Below, one piece after another: positions 9,556 through 17,784 of a stretch of 36,791 bases of DNA. Made by a program: the position numbers and the translations under genes. Each line of letters starts with the position of its first letter. Position 1 is the first letter of the stretch. Under the pieces are notes generated by a model. That model saw only the letters and a list, made by a program, of their open reading frames with translations. It had not been told where the DNA came from and searched no databases. Source of the DNA: Deltaproteobacteria bacterium (GTDB lineage Bacteria > Desulfobacterota > GWC2-55-46 > JADFVP01); contig JAJCZH010000036.1 of the NCBI GenBank assembly GCA_029262515.1, positions 1 through 36,791 of the forward strand, written 5' to 3'.

Positions 9556-10200
9556 TCATTTCTTTGAGGCGACAGGGATATAATGCTGCGAGCCGCCCTT
9601 CATCCCCTTTATCTCGCGCACCAGATTCTGCAAATCTTCCGGATCATTTACAAAGTCTATATCACTCGTATTTATAACGAGCAGAGGCGTCTCCGTATAG
9701 TAAAAGAAGTACCTGTTATAGGCCTCTACCAGCCGTTCGAGGTACGATTCACCTATCCTCTGCTCATAACCGACATTTCTTATCTTTATCCTGTCGAGCA
9801 GCACCGTGTTTGAGGCTTGCAGATAGAGTACCAGATCCGGTTTCGGGATTCGCGTATCGAGCAGCCTGTAGACCTGTTCATAGAGCCCGAGTTCGTTCTC
9901 GTCGAGGTTCATGTAAGCGAAGATTCTGTCCTTTGCGAAGAGGTAGTCCGAGACTACGGTAGAGTTAAAGAGGTCCTGCTGAAACATCTCTTTTTGCTGC
10001 TGGTAACGGCTTATGAGGAAGAATAGCTGGGTCTGAAACGAGTACTTTCTGGCATCTTCATAGAACTTGGGAAGAAAAGGGTTTGCGTCAACCTCTTCTG
10101 AGAGCGTCCTGCCGCTGAACTCCGTGGCAAGCAGAGCGGCGAGGCTCGACTTACCCACCCCGATAGGCCCTTCTATGGCTATATATTGCAGGTTTTCCAT
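9556..10200 (-). CDS. Deoxynucleoside kinase family protein
   Basis: A 214-residue P-loop kinase of the deoxyadenosine/deoxyguanosine kinase type, expected to make dNMPs from salvaged deoxynucleosides. The Walker A loop GPIGVGKSS is at about residues 11-19. EEVDANPFLPKFYED and the QTQLFFLISRYQQQ helix form the substrate pocket. DYLFAKDRIFA matches the family's DRxxF element. The lid region with RNVGYEQRI follows. Substrate choice cannot be read from the sequence. Its position right before panB is seen in some related genomes, where folK often precedes it; no folK is visible here. Confidence 0.85.
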   Translation of the reverse strand: MENLQYIAIEGPIGVGKSSLAALLATEFSGRTLSEEVDANPFLPKFYEDARKYSFQTQLFFLISRYQQQKEMFQQDLFNSTVVSDYLFAKDRIFAYMNLDENELGLYEQVYRLLDTRIPKPDLVLYLQASNTVLLDRIKIRNVGYEQRIGESYLERLVEAYNRYFFYYTETPLLVINTSDIDFVNDPEDLQNLVREIKGMKGGSQHYIPVASKK

Positions 10201-10367
10201 ATCCTCTTCTTACCAGCCATATCCTTTTCTTACCAGTTTGATATCAGAAACTATCTCAGGCCGTGCCAAAAGTCAAGTTCACTATCTTCTAAATCCCATA
10301 CCTTACTTTTGGCATTACGCGCTCTTTATCTGTTCACGAGTCTGCTCTTCGGCCATAGACCAGACCT

Positions 10368-11210
10368 CTATAACTCACCCTCTTCGCCTATCAACTGCTC
10401 GAAGCTAAGCGACAGGGCCGAAAACTCTTCGAGCCTGAGCGTCTCGGCGCGCCTCTTCGGGTCTATTCCGGCGCTCTTCAAAGCCGCACTTATGCACTCG
10501 GCCTCGACTCCGAGTCTCTTTAACGAATTGGAGAGCATCTTACGGCGAAGAGAGAATGCCGCTTTTACTACGCGTTTAAAGAGAGCCGACTCTCCTGTCT
10601 CGACCCTCGGAGCGCTTCTAGGCACCAGGGAGACTACCATAGAGTCTACCTTCGGTGGCGGCACGAAGAGCGTGCGCTTGACCTCGAATTCGGCCTTTAT
10701 ATCGAACCAGACCTGCATCAAGACAGAGAGCGCATTGTACCCTTTTGTAGACGGCACTGCGGCTAACCTTAGAGCCACTTCCTTTTGAATCAGAAGAACT
10801 ATACACTCGAACCGTTCACGCTCCTCTAAAAAACGGAAGAGCATCGGGCCTGTAATATTGTACGGCAGGTTAGAAACCGACTTTATCCTGCCTCTCTCGT
10901 TACCCGTGCCGCTCTCCAGGCCTTTTACAGAGGAAAAAGGTAGTTTAACAATATCGTCCTCAACGAGTGAAAAGCCTTCTGTCCTCGAAAACTTCTTCCT
11001 GAGCAGCTCTGCGAGGTTTCTGTCTACCTCAACAGCCACAACGCGCGCGCCCGTACCAAGCAGTTCTGCGGTAAGCGCGCCGCGCCCCGGACCAATTTCG
11101 AGCACAACATCGCCCTCTTCGACGGAAGCGGTACAGACGATCTTCTTTAGCAGGTTCTTATCTGTAAGAAAGTGCTGGCCGAACCGTTTCTTTGCGCGCA
11201 TTAGCGTCAT
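10368..11210 (-). CDS. rsmA: 16S rRNA dimethyladenosine transferase
   Basis: A 280-residue SAM-dependent methyltransferase that dimethylates two adjacent adenines in the 3'-terminal helix of 16S rRNA (also called KsgA). It opens with the family signature KKRFGQHFLTDKNL. The SAM-binding loop EIGPGRGALTAELL is at about residues 38-51, with the acidic end EVDRNL. The catalytic NLPYNITGPMLF begins at residue 114. The helical C-terminal RNA-binding domain has the usual FSLRRKML segment. It follows tsaD by 55 bases on the same strand, and a 167-base gap without obvious signals separates it from the kinase gene. Confidence 0.95.
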   Translation of the reverse strand: MTLMRAKKRFGQHFLTDKNLLKKIVCTASVEEGDVVLEIGPGRGALTAELLGTGARVVAVEVDRNLAELLRKKFSRTEGFSLVEDDIVKLPFSSVKGLESGTGNERGRIKSVSNLPYNITGPMLFRFLEERERFECIVLLIQKEVALRLAAVPSTKGYNALSVLMQVWFDIKAEFEVKRTLFVPPPKVDSMVVSLVPRSAPRVETGESALFKRVVKAAFSLRRKMLSNSLKRLGVEAECISAALKSAGIDPKRRAETLRLEEFSALSLSFEQLIGEEGEL

Positions 11211-11265
11211 ATTGATGTAACTCTTTCACCCTTGTCTCAATAGAGTATCTGGCAAGAATTAGACA

Positions 11266-12318
11266 TTAAAAGTCCTTGAGGCCGGGTTTCGCATTGAGGC
11301 TAAAGTCGGCCCTTTCGCCCTTTTTGAGCTTATGATAACCCAATGCCGCGATCATCGCACCGTTATCGCTACAGTACTTAGGCGGCGGAATATAGAGATC
11401 GAAATCGGCCTTTGAACATGCTTCCCCGGCCTTTACCCTCAGGCGCGAGTTACAGGCAACGCCCCCGGCTATTACAAGAGTATCCGCGTTTACCGCCTCC
11501 ATGGCCCGCATCGCCTTCTTTACGAGCACATCGACTACGGCCTCCTGAAAACTGGCTGAAATATCGCGCAACGTAATATCATCGAAGCCTCCGTGCAGCT
11601 TTTTAATATAGGTCTGAACCGAGGTTTTTATGCCCGAGAAGCTGAAGTCGAGGCTCTCTTTTGAAAGCAGCGCCCGCGGAAAAGGTATCGCATCTCTGTT
11701 TCCCTCTTTAGCTAAAGAGTCTATGACCCTGCCTCCGGGGTAACCGAGGCCGAGCACTTTTGCCGTCTTGTCGAAGGCCTCGCCCGCCGCATCGTCGAGG
11801 GTAGCTCCGAGCACCTTATACTCGCCGTAATCGGTCATATACAAGAGTGTCGTATGGCCGCCTGAGACGACAAGGGCCACAAAAGGGAACTCCGGTACCT
11901 CCGGGGCCTCTTCAGCCCCCTCTCTATCTTTACCGACATCATCTACAAGAAAAGCGGCGTTGGCATGAGCGAGGATATGGTTAACCCCGACAAAAGGCAT
12001 CGTGTTGACGAACGAAATACCCTTTATAAAGGACATGCCGACCAGAAGGGAGCCGACGAGCCCGGGAGCCTCTGTAACCGCCATTGCGTCGAGGTCACCA
12101 AGCCCGATGCCGGCATCCTCTAAAGCGCTCTCCACCACAGGAATTATCATCTCTATATGGCGGCGCGAGGCGAGTTCCGGCACCACGCCCCCGTAGCGGG
12201 AGTGGAGAGTGTCCTGGGACGAGACTACGGATGAGAGGACAACGGAACCCGTGTCGTTATTATCTACCACTGCTGCGGCCGTATCGTCGCAGGAACTCTC
12301 TATTCCGAGCACAAGCAT
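11266..12318 (-). CDS. tsaD: tRNA N6-adenosine threonylcarbamoyltransferase
   Basis: A 350-residue ASKHA-fold protein that transfers the threonylcarbamoyl group to A37 of ANN-decoding tRNAs (t6A), acting with TsaB, TsaC and TsaE. It starts LGIESSCDDTAAAVVD and has the metal-binding HILAH motif (His114, His118). The family GGHTTLLYM, GEAFDKTAKVLGLGYPGG and GGVACNSRLR segments are also present. An acidic insertion at about residues 124-145 lengthens the loop after the metal site. It sits between the cysteine-desulfurase gene and rsmA, so translation and RNA-modification genes are grouped here. Confidence 0.96.
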   Translation of the reverse strand: MLVLGIESSCDDTAAAVVDNNDTGSVVLSSVVSSQDTLHSRYGGVVPELASRRHIEMIIPVVESALEDAGIGLGDLDAMAVTEAPGLVGSLLVGMSFIKGISFVNTMPFVGVNHILAHANAAFLVDDVGKDREGAEEAPEVPEFPFVALVVSGGHTTLLYMTDYGEYKVLGATLDDAAGEAFDKTAKVLGLGYPGGRVIDSLAKEGNRDAIPFPRALLSKESLDFSFSGIKTSVQTYIKKLHGGFDDITLRDISASFQEAVVDVLVKKAMRAMEAVNADTLVIAGGVACNSRLRVKAGEACSKADFDLYIPPPKYCSDNGAMIAALGYHKLKKGERADFSLNAKPGLKDF

Positions 12319-12395
12319 TTCACACCGTTCATTCTTGTTAATTCACGTTCAAAGTTCCGAGGACAGAGTGCTGGGGTGCGCTCCGATAAAGAGGC

Positions 12396-13532
12396 CTAAG
12401 AGGCCGCGATACTCTTTATTGCCCCGATAAGCAGATCTATTTCCTCTTCGGTATTGAAGTAACCGGGGCTCACGCGCACGGCTCCTTCGGGAAAGGTACC
12501 TGCATGGCGATGCGCATCCGGCGCGCAGTGAGTAGCGCAGCGAACCATTATAGAAAACCGGTTATCGAGGGACTGGCCGATGCTGTCGGGGCTTTTTCCC
12601 TCGAGCGTAAAAGCAACGAGACCGACACGCCTCCCGGGCTCTAATGGACCGAGTATCCGCACGCCCTCTATCTCCATAAGGCCGTCTATCAACCTGCCTA
12701 GCAGGCCCTTTTCATACTCCCTTATCTTACCCAACCCTTCCGAGAGTATGAACTGCACACCGGCGTGAAGCCCGCCGACCGCCGGGGTATTCATGGTCCC
12801 GGCCTCAAGTCTCTCCGGAATCTCCACAATATCGTCAGGGCCGCCCGTGCCGCCGTCTATCAGCGCTCTCGGCTCAATGCCGTCCCTGATATAAAGAAAA
12901 CCGGTACCCTGCGGACCGTAGAGCGCCTTGTGCCCTGTTGAGGCAAGCAGGTCTATCAAAATGGCCTCGACATCGATATCTACCACAACCGCGGTCTGCG
13001 CCCCGTCAACCATAAAGAGCACTCCGCGCTCCCGGCACCTGCGACCTATCTCGGCAACCGGCTCAATCGTGCCAAAGACGTTAGAGGCGTGAGTCAAGGC
13101 TACCAGCCGCGTCTCTTCTTTTATGGCGCCGATAACATCATCCGGGTTTAATAATCCCTCGCCGTCCGGCTTTACCCAAGTCACGGTAACGCCGTCCCGC
13201 TCCAGCCTTCTGATGGTGTTTGCCATTGCATTATGCTCTATTGCGGAACTTATGACATGGTCGCCCGGGTTCAATACCCCCTTAAGTCCGAGATTTATAG
13301 CCTCGGTAGCGTTCTTCGTAAAGACCAGGCGCGAAGAATCGACTGCGCCTATAAGTCCGGCTATCGCCTCGCGGGCGCCAAAGAGCACGCGGGCAGCCTC
13401 AATAGACATCAAGTGCGCCGCGCGCCCCGGACTGCCGCCAACCTCTTTAAGTATGGATGATACTCGCTCGGGCACCACAGCAGGCTTCGGGAAGCTGGTT
13501 GCGGCGTTATCAAGATAAATTCTCTTCGTCAT
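12396..13532 (-). CDS. Cysteine desulfurase family (class V aminotransferase)
   Basis: A 378-residue PLP enzyme. It starts IYLDNAATSFPKP and has FTKNATEAINLGL and VDGAQTAVVVDIDV. The PLP lysine lies in TGHKALYGPQG (Lys202). A C-terminal RCATHCAPDAH motif, with Cys332 and Cys336, is characteristic of the cysteine-desulfurase-like subfamily related to SufS/CsdA rather than IscS. The expected reaction is removal of sulfur or selenium from cysteine or selenocysteine to a persulfide for cofactor or tRNA thiolation. No IscU or SufE partner is next to it, so the acceptor is unknown. It is followed by tsaD after 77 bases. Confidence 0.85.
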   Translation of the reverse strand: MTKRIYLDNAATSFPKPAVVPERVSSILKEVGGSPGRAAHLMSIEAARVLFGAREAIAGLIGAVDSSRLVFTKNATEAINLGLKGVLNPGDHVISSAIEHNAMANTIRRLERDGVTVTWVKPDGEGLLNPDDVIGAIKEETRLVALTHASNVFGTIEPVAEIGRRCRERGVLFMVDGAQTAVVVDIDVEAILIDLLASTGHKALYGPQGTGFLYIRDGIEPRALIDGGTGGPDDIVEIPERLEAGTMNTPAVGGLHAGVQFILSEGLGKIREYEKGLLGRLIDGLMEIEGVRILGPLEPGRRVGLVAFTLEGKSPDSIGQSLDNRFSIMVRCATHCAPDAHRHAGTFPEGAVRVSPGYFNTEEEIDLLIGAIKSIAAS

Positions 13533-13681
13533 TTTTCACTTAAACGGTATAGATGATATAAGGCCGGACAGATGTGGATATTACCATCTTTTCGGGCCGA
13601 ATGCATCTTGATATTTACGCCGTTATCCCCGGCTACCGATTGATACTCTTTTGTGTTGTATGAACCGGTCTGTTGCAGGAA

Positions 13682-13720
13682 AAGCAAAAGGCAGCCTCCG
13701 CATAAGCGTGAGGCTGCCTG
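13682..13720 (-). terminator. Intrinsic terminator after the histidine kinase
   Basis: A perfect 10-base-pair inverted repeat, AGGCAGCCTC with GAGGCTGCCT around an 11-base loop, lies about 30 bases past the kinase stop. On the minus strand it runs into TTTTGCTTTT. It separates the kinase from the downstream cysteine-desulfurase/tsaD/rsmA transcript. Confidence 0.8.
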
Positions 13721-13751
13721 AACAGTTTGATATCGCTTTTGATAATAGAGT

Positions 13752-15854
13752 TCAGTCGGAATCGATAATAACAGACTTTACTACACGACTGAACTCATCG
13801 AACTTATACGGCTTAATCAGTACCGCGCTAAAGCCGTACGCTTTGAAGTTCTCCATAATAGGGTCACCGGAGTACCCGCTTGAGACCACCACCCTCGCAT
13901 TCGGGTCGATCTTTACAAGCCTTTCCATTGCCTCCTTACCCCCCAGGCCGTTAGGTATAGTGAGGTCCATTATTACCGCTATATATGGTGTCCCGGCCTC
14001 CTTTGACGCCTTGTACATCTCTATCGCCTCCATGCCGTCAAGAGCGAAGTCGGCTTCTAAACCGATCATCTGTAACATCTCTCCAGAAGCGTCGCGGATA
14101 ATATCTTCATCATCCATCACAAGAACTTTTCCTCTTAGTTCTACCTTATCATCTCTGCTTATAGTCTCGTGCGATGCGGGCTCAACGGCTGGAAGGTAGA
14201 TACTGAAGACAGATCCCTCGTTCAGTTTCGACTCTACGGTAACAGAACCGCCGTGCTTTCTTACTATAGAGTACGATACGGATAAGCCGAGTCCGCTGGC
14301 ACGCTCTTTTGTAGTGAAAAACGGATCAAAGACCAACGGCAGGCTCTCGTTCGGTATGCCGGCACCGTTGTCCTCTATATCTATCCGAACATATTTACCC
14401 GAAACAAGAGGAGGCAACTCACCTTCGGCGAGCGTAGTATTTCCCGCCTTGAGCTTTACGGTACCGCCATCCGGCATAGAGTGGGCGGCGTTTAGTATAA
14501 TATGCTCCAGCACCTGCCCGATCATCACCTCATCGACCTCTACGCTAAACAGGCCTTCGGGAATTTCGATGTCGAGTTCAATATCATGCCCCTTGAGCAG
14601 CAGCGTAGACGTATTACGGATAAGCTGGCCGGCCTCAACAAGCTCTTTTATCATCACGTCGCTCTTTGAAAAGGTCAGTAACTGGCGCGTAACAACCTTT
14701 ACCCTGTTGGCTGACTTCTCAATATCATCTAGCAGAGCCCATACTTTATCATCGGTGCGGAGGTGCGCCTTGGCAATAGAGGCGTTGCCAAGAACTCCGA
14801 GAAGTACGTTGTTCAGATCGTGAGCAATCCCGCCTGCAAGCGTGCCTATAGACTCGAGCTTACGCGCCCTGACAATTTCGCTCTCCATCCTCTTTCTATC
14901 CGTAATATCGGTTGAGATCCCGCAAATCGCGCCCGGCACCGATGGAAGGGGAAACTTAACAGTCAAGAAAATCTGCTCGATACCGTCGGAATGGCGTAAG
15001 ACCTCCTCAAAGGTCTGGGCAGAGCCGCTCTCGAGCGTTAAAATGTCATTCTCCCTGAACCTGTCGACTACATCCTTGGGCAGTATATCGTAATCGGTAA
15101 GCCCAACAGCCTCTTTCTTATTGAATCCAGGCAATCTAGAGAGCCATCTGTTTACAAAGAGCAACCTGCCATCCGGGTCTTTTATATAGATAGCGGCCGG
15201 ACAGTTATCCATTATCGCTTCGAGCAGTTCGGCGCTCCTTTGCCGTTCGCTCTCCAGGCGTACCCGCTCAAGCTCAAAACCGGCCCTCAAGGCAAAAATG
15301 GTAAAGATGGTCAGACAGAACTCAACATCTTCAATCGGTTTGGTATCAAAGGCGATAAGCATACCGATCACAACCCCTTTGGAATCTACGAGCGGTACAC
15401 CTACATACGACTCTATATCCATATCCTTGAAGTATTCGTCTTCAGGAAAAAGTTCGCGGGCACGTGACGGATAGATACAGAGCCCGGTATCAACCACCTC
15501 ACTACAGGGCGTACCGACAAGAGAGTACTCAAAGTTATCGACTACCTCGCCGTTAGCGTAAAAAACGAGCGACTTTGCGCTACTCTGCTCTTCACCAATC
15601 ACCTCTGTGACCATTGCGTACCTGAAACCGAGTACATCGGCGAGTCTTTCCAAAAGCAGCTTGAAAAAGTTAACACCATCGGAAGTTGAGGTCTCTTTTA
15701 GTATCGATAGCAGAGTCTCATTAACCGCCTTGAGCCTTTCACCGTCGTCTCTCGACTTAGATGCAGAGGTTGCACGGTGTTTTGCTGCCGACTCGCGGAC
15801 AGTCAACTCGGTCTTTCCTTCAACCATCGTTTTTTTTGTATTATCTTTGCTCAT
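13752..15854 (-). CDS. Hybrid sensor histidine kinase (GAF-PAS-HK-REC)
   Basis: A 700-residue soluble kinase with no clear membrane segment, so it probably senses a cytoplasmic signal. An N-terminal GAF-like domain spans about residues 45-195, with VGVPLVDSKGVVIGMLIAFD. A PAS domain covers about 205-320. The dimerisation/phosphoacceptor helix has GGIAHDLNN with His345. An HATPase domain carries an N box (IILNAAHSM), DNGAGI and GLGLS, and a C-terminal receiver has the phospho-acceptor aspartate near residue 630 in IMDLTIP. The PAS-HK-REC arrangement with HDLNN is typical of delta-proteobacterial hybrid kinases. No response regulator or output gene is adjacent. It lies 45 bases after the YifB gene and has its own terminator. 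Confidence 0.9.
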   Translation of the reverse strand: MSKDNTKKTMVEGKTELTVRESAAKHRATSASKSRDDGERLKAVNETLLSILKETSTSDGVNFFKLLLERLADVLGFRYAMVTEVIGEEQSSAKSLVFYANGEVVDNFEYSLVGTPCSEVVDTGLCIYPSRARELFPEDEYFKDMDIESYVGVPLVDSKGVVIGMLIAFDTKPIEDVEFCLTIFTIFALRAGFELERVRLESERQRSAELLEAIMDNCPAAIYIKDPDGRLLFVNRWLSRLPGFNKKEAVGLTDYDILPKDVVDRFRENDILTLESGSAQTFEEVLRHSDGIEQIFLTVKFPLPSVPGAICGISTDITDRKRMESEIVRARKLESIGTLAGGIAHDLNNVLLGVLGNASIAKAHLRTDDKVWALLDDIEKSANRVKVVTRQLLTFSKSDVMIKELVEAGQLIRNTSTLLLKGHDIELDIEIPEGLFSVEVDEVMIGQVLEHIILNAAHSMPDGGTVKLKAGNTTLAEGELPPLVSGKYVRIDIEDNGAGIPNESLPLVFDPFFTTKERASGLGLSVSYSIVRKHGGSVTVESKLNEGSVFSIYLPAVEPASHETISRDDKVELRGKVLVMDDEDIIRDASGEMLQMIGLEADFALDGMEAIEMYKASKEAGTPYIAVIMDLTIPNGLGGKEAMERLVKIDPNARVVVSSGYSGDPIMENFKAYGFSAVLIKPYKFDEFSRVVKSVIIDSD

Positions 15855-15899
15855 CTTCCGAGATACCCTTAAGTATTTACCGATCTTAAGAAAACAGTG

Positions 15900-17441
15900 T
15901 CACTCGGTTACCGGTCTGTCGAGAGTCCGGTACTGGATCGCCTCCGAGATATGTTCGAGCCCGACCAGCTCTGCGCCATCAAGATCGGCTATGCTGCGCG
16001 CCACCTTCAAGACTCTTGTATAGGCCCGGGCCGAGAGCCCGAGCCTCTCAACCGCCGTCTCTAACAGATTACGGGAGTTACTTTCTAATCGGCAAAATTG
16101 ACGAATGTCTTTAGGTTCCATGCGGCTGTTCGAGTAAACCGTGCCGCCTCCGAACCGTAATGCCTGTGCGACACGCGCCCTGTCCACACGCTCTTTTATA
16201 ACGGACGAACCCTCGGAGCGCCTGTCGTCATTAAGCTCGCTAAAACGGACGGAAGGCACCTCGCAATGGATATCGATGCGGTCTAGCAGAGGACCCGATA
16301 CTCTGCTCCTGTAGGCCTGAACCTGAGCCGGACTACATGAGCAGGCACGCTTGGCATCTCCCATGTAACCGCACGGGCACGGGTTCATCGCCCCGACAAG
16401 CATGAAAGAGCAGGGGTAGGCAACCGAGACCATCGCACGCGCTATCGTAACCATGCCGTCCTCCAAAGGGGTCCTCAGCACCTCTAGCACGCTTCTTCTG
16501 AACTCCGGTAGTTCATCGAGAAAGAGCACTCCGTTATGGGCGAGGCTGACTTCACCCGGTTTCGGTACCCTGCCGCCCCCGGTCAGCCCTACATCCGAGA
16601 TAGTATGGTGCGGAGCCCTGAAAGGTCTCTCCATAACGAGCCCCTCGGCCCTGTCGAGTATCCCGGCCACACTCTGCACCTTGGTAACCTCTATCGCCTC
16701 TTCGAGCGACAAGTCCGGCAGTATTGTCGAAAGCCTGCGCGCCAGCATGGTTTTACCGGAACCCGGAGGCCCGATCATCAACACATTGTGCCCACCGGCA
16801 GCGGCAACCTCAAGGGCGCGTTTCACATGCGCCTGCCCCTTAACGTCCGCCATATCGGCAAGGTCGCCATGCGTATTAGACCTGTTCTCTACGGGGTCGA
16901 AGATGATCGGCGCCAATTCGATACTTCCGTTTAGAAACTCGACCAGCTCAGAGAGGCTCTTGACACCGTATACTACAACACTGTCAACAACCGCCGCCTC
17001 TCTGCTATTTTCCATCGGCAGTATCAAAGCCTTTACGCCCTTCTTTGCGGTGTCTCGTGCACAGACAGCTACAGGCAACGCCCCACGTATCGGTTTTATC
17101 CGCCCATCGAGAGAAAGCTCACCCACAATCAGGTACTTATCTAAAGAATCGCATTCTACAACCCCCTCTGCCGCAAGTATGCCGATCGCAACCGACAGAT
17201 CGAAGTTGGTGCCCTCCTTCTTGATATCAGCCGGGGCGAGGTTTACGGTTATCCTCTTGGCGGGAAACGGGTACCCGGAGTTCTTTATTGCCGACTTTAC
17301 GCGGTCACGGCTCTCTTTTATTGCATTGTCCGGAAGCCCCACAGTAGAGTACGACGGCAGACCGCGAGCGGTATCTACCTCAACCTCTACCGTATAAGCG
17401 TCTATTCCGAGCACCGCACTACTTAAGATATTGGCTAGCAT
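15900..17441 (-). CDS. YifB family Mg-chelatase-like AAA ATPase
   Basis: The frame is open from a GTG at 17480, but the family start MLANILSSAVLGIDAYTVEV matches the ATG at 17441, giving about 513 residues. An N-terminal ChlI-like domain contains STVGLPDNAIKESRDRVKSA and a serine-protease-Lon-like fold signature. The central AAA core has Walker A GPPGSGKTML, the ARFRAPHHTISDVGLTGGG-like segment and Walker B LFLDELPEF. Cysteines in MNPCPCGYMGDAKRACSC form the family's zinc-like cluster. The C-terminal domain has RIDIHCEVP. Relatives are called ComM/YifB and act as helicases in branch migration during natural transformation. Whether this one does so is inference. Confidence 0.9.
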   Translation of the reverse strand: MLANILSSAVLGIDAYTVEVEVDTARGLPSYSTVGLPDNAIKESRDRVKSAIKNSGYPFPAKRITVNLAPADIKKEGTNFDLSVAIGILAAEGVVECDSLDKYLIVGELSLDGRIKPIRGALPVAVCARDTAKKGVKALILPMENSREAAVVDSVVVYGVKSLSELVEFLNGSIELAPIIFDPVENRSNTHGDLADMADVKGQAHVKRALEVAAAGGHNVLMIGPPGSGKTMLARRLSTILPDLSLEEAIEVTKVQSVAGILDRAEGLVMERPFRAPHHTISDVGLTGGGRVPKPGEVSLAHNGVLFLDELPEFRRSVLEVLRTPLEDGMVTIARAMVSVAYPCSFMLVGAMNPCPCGYMGDAKRACSCSPAQVQAYRSRVSGPLLDRIDIHCEVPSVRFSELNDDRRSEGSSVIKERVDRARVAQALRFGGGTVYSNSRMEPKDIRQFCRLESNSRNLLETAVERLGLSARAYTRVLKVARSIADLDGAELVGLEHISEAIQYRTLDRPVTE

Positions 17442-17480
17442 AAGAGTCCATTCAATAAAGTCTGCAAAAAACAGGTTCAC

Positions 17481-17784
17481 GCAGAACAGACGCGAGTAAC
17501 CTCGGGCACAAGATAGAGACCGATCATACCGTTAAAGAAAGATAACAATATTATACCGTAAACCCGGTATCGCCTGTATTATGGAATAACGACACGGAGA
17601 AAGGAACGATCACATACAACACAACAGGTTAACTCAATTATTTTTTTAACATAGCTTTGGTCACAAGTATAGGTCAAATCGGCCTATTCCCAGATCTGAC
17701 AAGAGAAATAGACAATAAAGCAACGCTCAACATTAAACGGTTAAGGACATTAAAACCGGAGTAGATTGTCCTCTGGCAAAAAGC
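17481..17784. other. Intergenic stretch without a gene
   Basis: About 300 bases between the YifB gene and the end of the cobalamin operon. I see no credible coding frame, tRNA or strong terminator. Small inverted repeats exist (GTTAA/TTAAC near 17628-17651 and ATAGG/CCTAT near 17670-17690) but are too short to call. The cobalamin operon must end and the YifB promoter must lie here. Confidence 0.5.

Noticed and set aside
10186-10788. A 200-residue plus-strand frame across the dNK-rsmA gap
   Set aside because: Mostly antisense to rsmA, with a Ser/Leu-rich composition typical of shadow frames.
12386-12419. ATAAAGAG/CTCTTTAT inverted repeat at the cysteine-desulfurase stop
   Set aside because: The stem is AT-rich and has no T run after it on the minus strand, so a terminator call is not justified.
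16453-17397. A 314-residue plus-strand frame opposite the YifB gene
   Set aside because: Ser/Thr/Pro-rich antisense shadow. The minus-strand gene has clear ATPase motifs.
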